A DNA stretch of 64,000 bases. Source: VRUE01 sp963753245 (GTDB lineage: Bacteria > Actinomycetota > Thermoleophilia > Solirubrobacterales > 70-9). A model generated the notes under the pieces. It saw only the letters and a list, made by a program, of their open reading frames with translations. It did not search any database and was not told the origin of the DNA. Numbering within the stretch: the stretch's first letter is position 1; each line of letters starts with the position of its first letter. This document shows positions 17,641 through 25,043 of this stretch, in pieces. The stretch spans positions 15,427 through 79,426 of the forward strand of contig CAVWBK010000003.1 of assembly GCA_963753245.1 (NCBI GenBank). Direction: 5' to 3'. Position numbers and translations under genes: made by a program.

Positions 17641-17945
17641 GCGGTCAGCTGCTCGAGCAGCTCGCGCCCTCGCCGGAGAGCGAGTAGAGGACCATCTTGC
17701 CGTCGCGACGTGAGCCCGCCAGCCCGGCCCCGCGCAGCAGGCGCAGGTGGTCGGAGACGAGGTTCTCGGCCCGGCCGGGAATCCTGGCGAGGTCACAGAC
17801 GCAGAGCTCCCCCCTTTACGTAGCGCCAAGGCCACCGCCAGGCGGGTCGGATCGCCGAGCGCCTTGGCGCGCTCAGCGGCTCGCGCGCGAGGCCGAAGTC
17901 GAGCTAGGCGCGGATCGCCTCGGCGCTGGGGGAGCAACACTGAGC
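17641..17945 (-). pseudogene. ArsR/SmtB-family metal-responsive regulator, degraded
   Basis: The reverse strand shows KALGDPTRLAVALALRKGG, the ArsR helix-turn-helix entry. In the next frame come ELCVCDLARIPGRAENLVSD, with the CVC metal-site motif, then HLRLLRGAGLAGSRRDGKMV and LYSLSGEG. An in-frame TAG breaks the N-terminus, a G6 run shifts the frame before the CVC motif, and another shift precedes the C-terminal ELLEQLTA. It is a dead regulator of the adjacent CDF relic. Confidence 0.75.
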
Positions 17946-18163
17946 GGAGGAAGCACCTCGACGTACGCTGGTCACGCTCCTGCTCTGGCGTCGTTACGAG
18001 CGCGTCGGCGATTAGCGGTAGACACCTGGGTTTGGACGAAAAGCGAGAGTATTCGCCGATGCTCTGCTCGTACCGTCGATGAGGCGGAAAATTGCGAACT
18101 CCAATAGAGTCAACTGAGCGGGTAGATGCGCCGACCGACGGCGCGCAGGCGATCGGAGGGGCC

Positions 18164-19246
18164 GTGGTCACTGGAGTTGGCATTCGTCACCTGATTCGAG
18201 CGGGGATCGGATGCGTCGCACTGGTGCTGGTCGGTGTACTCGTGCTCGGTGCGTCGTCGGCAAGTGCGCAGACCGTCACCTTCGGCGCCGATTTATCACA
18301 AGCCCCGAACACGGCGATCGACTGCACGGGCGACCCGGACGGCGGGTTCCCGATCACCCACCCGAGCTCATGCACCTGGGCGGAGGCGGAGAACCCGACG
18401 GCCCCATCCGAGGGATTCATCACGCCGGCGGGGACGGGCACGATCACGACCGTGCGGATCCGCGTCGGTGCCACTACAGGCTCCATGGAGCTGGTGGTGC
18501 TCACCTTCGAGGTCGACCCGGCGAACGGAAGCGCCTCCTGCTGCACCGCCGCGTATGTCAGCCAGCCGTTCACCCCCACGGCGAACTCGATCACGACGCT
18601 GAACACCTCCCTGCCCGTGCACACCGACACGAGCAACGAAGAGAGCGCGCCTCCCTACCAGGCGGGCGACATGCTGGCGCTCAGCGTCCTGCAGAGCGGC
18701 GTCCCGATCCCGGCGATCGACGAGCTTCCATCGGGCGCGCCCCCGAACGAGCAGCCCAGCGACTCGATTCTCTGGCCGGCGTATGTCCAGGGTCAGACCG
18801 CCGTGATGGGCGGCTACGACGGCTACCAGCTCGACATGAACGCCGATTGGGTCCAGTCCGGGGGCAGTCCTGGACCGCCCCCGACCACTCCGCCTGCGCC
18901 GACCGTGACCATCGGGAGCTCGAAACCGACCGTCAAAGGCAACAAGGTGACCATGCAGCTCGACTGCGGAACCGCGGCCGCATGTGACGGCACGGTCGCG
19001 ATCGAGAACAAACCGCTTGCCCAGGCCACCGCGGCCAGCAAGTCGACGAAGCCGAAGACGATCGTCTACGCGAAGGGGACATTCAACCTGAAGGCCGGTA
19101 CCGACGGGACGGTCGGCGCTCCGCTGACCTCGAAGGGTAAGACGGCTGCGCACAAGCACAAGAAGCTAACGGTCTACATCGACATTACGGTCGGGAGCGG
19201 AAGCTCCACAAAGACGACCAGCAAGAAGGTCACGCTCCGCTTCTGA
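18164..19246 (+). CDS. Exported protein with a Lys/Thr-rich tail
   Basis: A protein of 360 residues from the GTG at 18164, preceded by a GGAGGGG stretch; the frame opens at a TTG at 18092. A signal peptide (hydrophobic CVALVLVGVLVLGASSASA) leads into a Cys-containing beta-sandwich-like domain and a Pro-rich linker (GSPGPPPTTPPAP). The C-terminal domain is rich in Lys/Thr and contains a disulfide-sized Cys pair (DCGTAAACDG). This layout is common in actinobacterial exoproteins of unknown function. It lies among pseudogenes but appears intact. Confidence 0.7.
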   Translation: MVTGVGIRHLIRAGIGCVALVLVGVLVLGASSASAQTVTFGADLSQAPNTAIDCTGDPDGGFPITHPSSCTWAEAENPTAPSEGFITPAGTGTITTVRIRVGATTGSMELVVLTFEVDPANGSASCCTAAYVSQPFTPTANSITTLNTSLPVHTDTSNEESAPPYQAGDMLALSVLQSGVPIPAIDELPSGAPPNEQPSDSILWPAYVQGQTAVMGGYDGYQLDMNADWVQSGGSPGPPPTTPPAPTVTIGSSKPTVKGNKVTMQLDCGTAAACDGTVAIENKPLAQATAASKSTKPKTIVYAKGTFNLKAGTDGTVGAPLTSKGKTAAHKHKKLTVYIDITVGSGSSTKTTSKKVTLRF

Positions 19247-19444
19247 ATCGACGAGTGTCGCCAACGATGCAAGTTCATGCATAGGCGCACTTGAAATCGA
19301 CGCCAATCGCCGGGGCATTCGGGCGTTCCTGTGGCACCTATTCGCGTTAGTGCCGGAATCACAGTGATACGCAAAGGTAGTTCGATCGGGTTTCCGGGTG
19401 CTCACCCGAAATTCAATCCTCCGCGTGCAGGAAGTTCGCGAAAG

Positions 19445-19481
19445 GCGGCTGAAGGGACTCGAACCCTCGACGTTCAGCCGC
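19445..19481 (-). other. tRNA acceptor/T-arm 'minihelix' relic
   Basis: On the reverse strand the 37 nt consist of GCGGCTGAA, a short linker, a T-arm with consensus loop (GAGGG-TTCGAGT-CCCTT) and the exact complement TTCAGCCGC. The acceptor stem therefore pairs perfectly, but the D- and anticodon arms are missing. No full tRNA can be folded with neighbouring sequence. A deletion-derived tRNA relic or an integration scar are the likely explanations. Confidence 0.5.
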
Positions 19482-19489
19482 ATCGCCGG

Positions 19490-19909
19490 TGGCCTCGCTG
19501 GGAGGTGAACCTCGGTCGATGAGTCCGGCCGCCGCTAGGTTTCCCCGGTTCCCCGCAACCTGGACCTTCCGGAGAGGGAAGAACGTGGACGATGCAGATT
19601 TCGTCCACAGCTCCGCATTCGGTGCCTGTGGAGATGCGGTAATCGAGCTGATCCAACCCACCCGCCTCGTGCCCGTGTCGAGGAGCGTTTCGCGGGGCCC
19701 GGCCAAGAATCCCAACAGGTCGCCTACGTGGCGCCCTCGGAGGCGGTCCGGGAGCACTCGACACGACACTGCACGATGCCTCGGCGCTCCTCGGGCATAA
19801 CCTCGAGATCCACGCCGACATCGAAGGACTCCATCAGTCCTTCGCGATGGTTCGCAGCGCCGCTGAGGTCTGGGACGGAAAGCTGGACGACGGGCCCAGC
19901 CCTCGTTGA
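19490..19909 (+). pseudogene. Glyoxalase/VOC-fold protein relic
   Basis: Pieces in shifting frames resemble a methylmalonyl-CoA-epimerase-like VOC domain: WTFRRGKNVDDADFVHSSAF, then GDAVIELIQPTRLVP and, in another frame, QVAYVAPSE. A third frame continues with LGHNLEIHADIEGLHQSFAM to a stop at 19909. No continuous open frame covers these, so the gene is dead. The family call is by eye and modest. Confidence 0.4.
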
Positions 19910-19918
19910 CCCAGCCGC

Positions 19919-19945
19919 CATCGCCAGCTAGCCTCGCTGGCGATG
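19919..19945 (+). promoter_or_regulatory. Hairpin enclosing the start codon of the next gene
   Basis: Perfect 10-bp arms (19919-19928 and 19936-19945) with a 7-nt loop. The right arm ends with the ATG of the YVTN propeller gene, so in RNA the start codon would be paired. It may limit translation, or act as a protein-binding site in DNA. No T-run follows, so a terminator is less likely. Confidence 0.45.
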
Positions 19946-21532
19946 GGAGTCTTGCCCAGTAGCCGCAACGTCTCCGCTTTTCTCTGCTGCCTTGCCCTGG
20001 CGATGGCAGGGTCCTACGCTCTGCTCGCCGCCCCCGGCGCCCTCGCTCGCGAGGCCTACATCGCCAACTTCGAATCGAAAAGCGTCTCGGTCATCGACAC
20101 CCAGACCAACCAGGTGATCGGCGCGCCGATCGGCGTCGGCAAAGAACCGATCGAGATCGCCGTCACCCCCGACGGCAAGACAGCCTACGTCGTCAACCTC
20201 GGATCGAACAACGTCTCGGTCGTCAACACGCAGACGAACCAGACCGTTGGCGCGCCGATCGCCGTCGGCAAAAGGCCGGTCGCGATCGCGATCACCCCCG
20301 ACGGCAAGACCGCCTACGTCACAAACGAGGAATCGGGCACCATCTCGGTGATCGACACCCAGACCAACCAGGTGGTCGGCTCGCCGATCAAAACGAGCCC
20401 CGATCCTGAAGGGATCGCGATCACGCCCGACGGCAGGACCGCCTACTTTGCCGCCTTTGGCTCTCCGGGCACCGTCTCGACCATCGACACCCAGACCAAC
20501 CAGCTGGTCGGTTCTGCGATCCCGACCGGCGAAGGCGCCACCGGGATCGCGATCACCCCCGACGGCAAGAGCGCCTACGTCACGACCGAGGATTCCGAAG
20601 GCGTCACGGTGATCGACACCCAGACCAATCAGGTGGTGGGCGCGCCGATCGAAGTTGGCGACATCCCGATCCCGATCGCGATCACCCCCGACGGCAAGAC
20701 CGCCTACGTCGGCGACTACAACGGAGCGGAGGTCTCGGTGATCGACACCCAGACCAACCGGACCAGCTCACCGATCCCGGTCGCCGGTCGCCCGGCCGCG
20801 ATCGCGATCACCCCCGACGGCAAGACCGCCTACGTCACCGAGTTCGAAGCGAAAAAGGTCCTCGTGATCGACACCCAGACCAACCAGTCGGCGGGCCCTC
20901 CGATCGCCGTTGACAAAGGCGTGGAGGGGATCGCCATCACCCCCGACCAGCCGCCGATCGCCTCCTTTTCTGGTCCCGCCAGTCGCGCTCGTCCGGGGGT
21001 GCCGATTACCTTCAACGCCTCGGCCTCCAGCGACCCCGATGGCACGATCGCGAGCTACGGGTGGGCCTTCGGCGACGGGCAGACGACGGCCAACGGTGGC
21101 CCGGTTCCCTCCCACGTGTACGGCGCCCCTGGCACCTACCAGGCGACCTTGACCCTGACCGACAACGAAGGCTGCTCGACCGCTCTTCTCTTCACTGGCC
21201 AGACCGCCTACTGCAACGGAGCCTCGACCGCGAGCCAAACGCAGACCGTCACCGTCGCCTATCCCGGCGTCCGCCTCAAGTGCCCGAAGAGCGCCAGGCC
21301 AAAGGGCTGCAAGTTCAAACTCCAGGTGGTCAACAAGAAGCGCAGGGGTAAGGCCGAGAGCGCCCTGACCAAAGCCAAGGCCAAGGCGGGTCATTCCGTG
21401 ATCGTCTCGCTGAAGCCGAAGCAGGCGTTCGCTATCAAGCTCGCCGCCGCCAAGAAGATCCTTGTCAAGGAGACGTTGACGGCCAACGGTTCCAAACGGG
21501 CGCTCTTCAAGAGGCTAAAGATTGTTCAGTAG
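19943..21532 (+). CDS. Exported YVTN-type beta-propeller with PKD domain
   Basis: A protein of 529 residues. A signal peptide (~1-36) is followed by seven near-identical blades of 42-44 residues, each with VIDTQTNQ, IAITPDGKTAYV and a variable insert. This is the YVTN/surface-layer propeller pattern. A PKD-like domain follows (FNASASSDPDGTIASYGWAF, then DGQTTANG), and a basic beta-rich C-terminus (KCPKSARPKGCKFKLQV). Propellers of this type mediate surface binding; the ligand is unknown. The blades are conserved at DNA level, indicating recent expansion or homogenisation. Confidence 0.88.
   Translation: MGVLPSSRNVSAFLCCLALAMAGSYALLAAPGALAREAYIANFESKSVSVIDTQTNQVIGAPIGVGKEPIEIAVTPDGKTAYVVNLGSNNVSVVNTQTNQTVGAPIAVGKRPVAIAITPDGKTAYVTNEESGTISVIDTQTNQVVGSPIKTSPDPEGIAITPDGRTAYFAAFGSPGTVSTIDTQTNQLVGSAIPTGEGATGIAITPDGKSAYVTTEDSEGVTVIDTQTNQVVGAPIEVGDIPIPIAITPDGKTAYVGDYNGAEVSVIDTQTNRTSSPIPVAGRPAAIAITPDGKTAYVTEFEAKKVLVIDTQTNQSAGPPIAVDKGVEGIAITPDQPPIASFSGPASRARPGVPITFNASASSDPDGTIASYGWAFGDGQTTANGGPVPSHVYGAPGTYQATLTLTDNEGCSTALLFTGQTAYCNGASTASQTQTVTVAYPGVRLKCPKSARPKGCKFKLQVVNKKRRGKAESALTKAKAKAGHSVIVSLKPKQAFAIKLAAAKKILVKETLTANGSKRALFKRLKIVQ
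20083..20946 (+). repeat. Seven tandem 126-132-bp repeats (propeller blades)
   Basis: The phrase ATCGACACCCAGACCAA or a close variant starts units at about 20093, 20222, 20351, 20483, 20612, 20741 and 20867. The spacings are 129, 129, 132, 129, 129 and 126 bp. Unit differences cluster in the loop-coding parts. All spacings are multiples of three, so unit gain or loss keeps the frame. Confidence 0.9.
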
Positions 21533-21751
21533 CTGAATGGCAGCCGCTCAGGCCCGGCAAGATCCTGGGCGCCGGCGCAGCGGGCCCGCCCAACCTCTCC
21601 GCGACCGTTCGCGGGTTCAGCCCCCGTCTACCTCGAGCGCGGGCATTGCGCTCGCCGACCTGGACCGCCTCCTGCGCCGGCATCACCGGCCTGCGCCTCA
21701 CCAGGTAACCGCTCAGCATCCGCGCCAACAAGCATGGCGCCGTCTGAGCCG

Positions 21752-21985
21752 CTAACCCGACTCCTCGCCGAGGGGACGCTCGTTCGGGTCGCGGGCAGGT
21801 CCATAGATCGCGTAGATCGAGACCAGCCCGCCGATCAGCGCCCGCGAATAAATCACTGCCCCGCGCAGTAGGACCGAGTCTCGCCCGCGCGCAAGCACCG
21901 CCAGCGATGCGGCGATTCCGATCAGCCCGCCGCACCAGAAGCCACGCTGGATGAAGCGATCGAGCCGCGTGTCGCCTTTTGGCAC
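21752..21985 (-). CDS. Small membrane protein
   Basis: A protein of 77 residues from the ATG at 21985. A basic amphipathic start (MPKGDTRLDRFIQRGFWCGG) leads into two hydrophobic helices (LIGIAASLAVLA and AVIYSRALIGGLVSIYAIYG) and a charged C-terminus (RDPNERPLGEESG). No family is recognised. The protein-like hydropathy supports it over the longer overlapping frame, which is Arg/Ala/Pro-rich. The stretch just upstream of its start (21990-22104) ends on the plus strand in a relic-like LSGSWSGTLSFNYDGSG plus stop. Confidence 0.55.
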   Translation of the reverse strand: MPKGDTRLDRFIQRGFWCGGLIGIAASLAVLARGRDSVLLRGAVIYSRALIGGLVSIYAIYGPARDPNERPLGEESG

Positions 21986-22125
21986 TCAGCCCCAGAACTC
22001 CCCCAGGTGCGGCCTCGGCGTCCGATCCTCCGGCAGCCGGCTCGTGTAGCCTGAGCGGCAGCTGGAGCGGCACACTGAGCTTCAACTACGACGGTTCGGG
22101 CTAGCCCAAGCAATCCCGGAGAGCG

Positions 22126-23172
22126 ATGAGACGATCGACCCGTGTCAGGGCGAAGGTGAGGTATCGGTCGGTGATGGTCCTAGCTGTGGCAATGCTGGCC
22201 ACCGCCCCGGCGCAGGCCCTCGCCGAACCGACGGTGACGATCGTCCCGCCGCCGACCGTGGGCGAAGCGATGCTGACCGGCGACCCGAGGCCGACGATCG
22301 GGATCGAAGCCAGCGAAGCCGAGTTCGAAGGCGAGCAGATCCAGTGCTCCGTCGACGATGCGGCGCCGGGCCCCTGCGGGCCTCCCCTACCGGGCTGCAA
22401 GGCTGTGCTCTGCGCGAGCTACAGGCCCGCTGCGGCGCTTGCCGACGGCGAGCACGACTTCGTCGCCGGTTGGTACGGAAGCAATGGCGGACTTCAGCTC
22501 TCGGGAAGCTTCTTGTTCACCGTCGACACGACGCCTCCCAAGGTGCGGCTCGAGGGCCCCGACGGCCCCTACCGAGAACCATCATTCGTCTACTCGGCTG
22601 AAGAGCCTCGCGCGGTGCCGATCGAAGATCGCCTCGAATGCGCGCTGACCCCGCTCGGCGGGACCCCGGCCTGGGCGGGCTGCAGGGAAAACCGCGGCGG
22701 CGAACTGGTGCCCTCGAGCGGGCCGCTGCCAGGAGCGCGCCGCGACTACAGCTTCTGGTTCCGCGCCACCGACCAGCTTGGCCACTCCAGCCCTCCAGCG
22801 ATGGTGGACTTCAACCCGATCCCCTGCACTGTGCGTGCCCGGGCCGAGAGCATCGGCGCCCTTTTGTCCAAGGGGCTCCAGGTGCGCGTCAAATGCTCCT
22901 TCTCCCAGGGCGACGCCGCCAACGTCTACTTCGTCTACCGCAACGGTAGCCCGGCCGCGACCGAAGAAAACCCGGTGCTCGGATTCAGGGTGTTCAAAGG
23001 GAAAGAGGATCAGTGGCAAGCGAGCGGCCGGGTGCGGGTGCAGCGAGCCCTGCAGTCATCGATCGCCCACAACCGAAAGCTTCCGATCCGCATCTATGCC
23101 GTTCCGAGCGCCTCTTACAGCGCCGGCAGATACGGCAAGTTCGGCGAAAAGGTCCTAACTCTGAGTCGCTGA
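22126..23172 (+). CDS. Exported protein with Ig-like domains
   Basis: A protein of 348 residues from the ATG at 22126, with GGAGAG just upstream as ribosome site. A signal peptide (basic n-region MRRSTRVRAKVRYRS, cleavage near AQALA) is followed by two beta-sandwich-like modules. One has VDTTPPKVRLEGPDGPY, typical of bacterial Ig-like repeats, with paired Cys. The C-terminal domain is basic and beta-rich (LQVRVKCSFSQGDAANVYFV). No enzyme motif is seen. Its first 61 bases after the A of the ATG are duplicated exactly at 13871. Confidence 0.72.
   Translation: MRRSTRVRAKVRYRSVMVLAVAMLATAPAQALAEPTVTIVPPPTVGEAMLTGDPRPTIGIEASEAEFEGEQIQCSVDDAAPGPCGPPLPGCKAVLCASYRPAAALADGEHDFVAGWYGSNGGLQLSGSFLFTVDTTPPKVRLEGPDGPYREPSFVYSAEEPRAVPIEDRLECALTPLGGTPAWAGCRENRGGELVPSSGPLPGARRDYSFWFRATDQLGHSSPPAMVDFNPIPCTVRARAESIGALLSKGLQVRVKCSFSQGDAANVYFVYRNGSPAATEENPVLGFRVFKGKEDQWQASGRVRVQRALQSSIAHNRKLPIRIYAVPSASYSAGRYGKFGEKVLTLSR
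22127..22187 (+). repeat. Exact 61-bp repeat, parent copy
   Basis: Identical to 13871-13931. Here it encodes the start of the signal peptide of an intact gene, so this is the likely source and the other copy the relic. Confidence 0.9.
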
Positions 23173-23440
23173 AGGGGGGGGACTACCAGTTCTTCGCCCT
23201 CTTGAAGACCGGAGTCAGGCTCCACTCGAATTCCGCGGTGCCGAGCAGCGTAGTGTCTGCTTGGCAGTTCACCGACTAGACCGAAGTCGGTCTCGGGGCG
23301 AATTCCGTGCGGCGAGGCCGCTACAGAAGCTTGCGGAGGCGCCTTGACCTGAGGAGCTAGTGCCATCGCTATTCATCGACTGGACTGCCCAAGGTTTCGA
23401 CGACACCTGTCGCCCGCACCGGCGCCAGTCCAAGACCCTG

Positions 23441-24129
23441 TCATAGACGCATTGGTGGAGGCGATCTTTGAATCGAGCCAGCCATTCGCCAGATTGCCCC
23501 ACAGCCTGTCTGTCTTTTAGGTCGGCATTCTCGAGGGCACCGGGTCGCCGCCCAGAACTTTCTTGCGGGACCCAGCGACGTGATCGCGAAGCGGTGATCG
23601 ATCGAGAGGAAGAGCGTCACCAGCAGGATCGGTCCGAACTCGCCGACGCGCCGGCGCCCAGCAGGTGAGTCCCCGAACCGGGTCTTGACTTCGCCCATTG
23701 TCGCGGAGGATCGGGATCAGTGTTGCGATCGCCGTCGTTGCGATCGCCGAGCAGGTGTGTAGATGGGGGAGTCGATCGCCCCAAGCGCCACCGGCAGTCC
23801 CCCGATCGCGTAGGCGAGGGCAACGGAGAGCACCCAGCCGCGGGCGCTGAGCCGCACGGGCAACCCCTTGATGCGCTCGAAGTCGATCTCCTACCCGGCG
23901 GAGTAGAACAGCATGCCGAGGCGGAGATTCGAGAAGAAGAGGCTGAAATTATCGGTCGAGGCCCAGCCGAAGCTGTCGGGGCCATCGCGTCCGAACCGCA
24001 GCTCGAGCACCACCACCGGTGGTGCGATCCTGCGCGGTAAGACGGCGACCGTGGCCGCGGCGACTGCGGCGCTGAGGACGATGAGAAGGAGGTGGTGTCG
24101 ACGCGAACCATGGGGCCGAGGGTGGTCAT
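23441..24129 (-). pseudogene. CPA2-type cation/proton antiporter, degraded
   Basis: The reverse strand shows antiporter helices in order: LLLIVLSAAVAAATVAVL, NFSLFFSNLRLGMLFYSAG followed by an in-frame TAG, EIDFERIKGLPVRLSARGW, LSVALAYAIGGLPVALGA, then further frames with VGEFGPILLVTLFLS. One stop and at least three frameshifts are present. The 268 bases between it and the preceding gene hold no recognised gene. An intact CPA2 antiporter lies about 0.9 kb away on the other strand, so this may be a superseded paralogue. Confidence 0.8.
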
Positions 24130-24167
24130 ACGTGCCGTCGGGGGGTGCCGCGATTACTGTCCCGAAG

Positions 24168-25043
24168 GTGATCCAGTCGAGGAACACCCCCCCCAAGCAC
24201 GGGCGAACCCATCGTTCCGAGACGGTGTTGGCCATTGCGTGGTTCGCGTTCCTCGTCTTCGCCGGGGGCCTGGGCGGCTGCGGCTCGATTTCGGGCTCGG
24301 CCGGGACCTTCACACCAGGGCGCCCCGGCGTCCTCACCGTCGCCACCTCCGCCGTCCCGAGCGCCGGTTTCTGGGAAGGGACGCCCACCCATCCCACCGG
24401 TGGCTTCGAGTACGAGCTCGCGCGCGAGATGGCGAAGCGGTTTGGCCTCGACCGAGTGCAGATCAAGGTCGTCCATTTCCATCGGTTGGTTGAAGGCCAC
24501 CTGGGCGGCTCCGACCTCGGGATCGACCTGATCACGCCCACCGGGGAACGCGAACAGTTCTTGGAATTCTCGACCCCCTACCTCAAATCTGCGCCAACTG
24601 TCGTCGTCCACACCGGCACCGAAGTGCCAGACCTCGAGAGCGCCCAGGAACTGCGTTGGGGCGCCGTCCGCTCAACGACCTTCGTCGAAGCGATTGCCGA
24701 CTCGATCGTGCCCGAAGCGCCGACCCGCATCTTCGACGGCCAGCGCGAACTGCTCGCCGCGCTTCGCTCGGGCCGTGTCGAAGCGGCGCTGTTTGACCTG
24801 CCGCTTGCCGTAGCCATCGCGAACGAGTCCGAAGGAACACTGGAAGCCGTCGCCCAGCTCCCCGAGCACGAGGCGCTCTCCGTGGCGTTGCCAACGGGCA
24901 GCTCCAACCGCCAGGCCGTCGATTCGGCGATCCGCGCCTTCACCGCCGACGGCACGATCGAAGATCTGCTGAGCAAGTGGGTGGGCGATGAAGCCACCGA
25001 AGCCGAATCGGCCATCCCTCTCCTTCACACGACTCTGCACTGA
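24168..25043 (+). CDS. Family-3 solute-binding lipoprotein
   Basis: A protein of 291 residues from the GTG at 24168; a GTG at 24225 would leave an uncharged n-region and is less likely. The hydrophobic segment AIAWFAFLVFAGGLGGC ends in a lipobox. The body is a type-3 periplasmic binding fold: PGVLTVATSAVPSAGFWEG, FEYELAREMAKRFGL, DLGIDLITPTGEREQFLEFS, then a C-terminal DLLSKWVGDE. Such proteins bind amino acids or small polar solutes. No ABC permease or ATPase is adjacent. Instead the stop shares its A with the ATG of an antiporter gene (TGATG), pointing to coupled synthesis. Confidence 0.85.
   Translation: MIQSRNTPPKHGRTHRSETVLAIAWFAFLVFAGGLGGCGSISGSAGTFTPGRPGVLTVATSAVPSAGFWEGTPTHPTGGFEYELAREMAKRFGLDRVQIKVVHFHRLVEGHLGGSDLGIDLITPTGEREQFLEFSTPYLKSAPTVVVHTGTEVPDLESAQELRWGAVRSTTFVEAIADSIVPEAPTRIFDGQRELLAALRSGRVEAALFDLPLAVAIANESEGTLEAVAQLPEHEALSVALPTGSSNRQAVDSAIRAFTADGTIEDLLSKWVGDEATEAESAIPLLHTTLH

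Noticed and set aside
18211..18987. 258-codon plus-strand open frame overlapping the exported protein gene
   Set aside because: It is an Arg/His-rich shadow in another frame of the gene at 18164-19246.
20083..20946. CRISPR-like array of spaced repeats
   Set aside because: The repeats are in-frame protein blades of about 129 bp, not short palindromic repeats with unique spacers; no cas genes are present.
21507..22085. 192-codon reverse open frame
   Set aside because: Composition is Arg/Ala/Pro-rich; the overlapping 77-codon frame (21752-21985) has clear membrane helices and is preferred.
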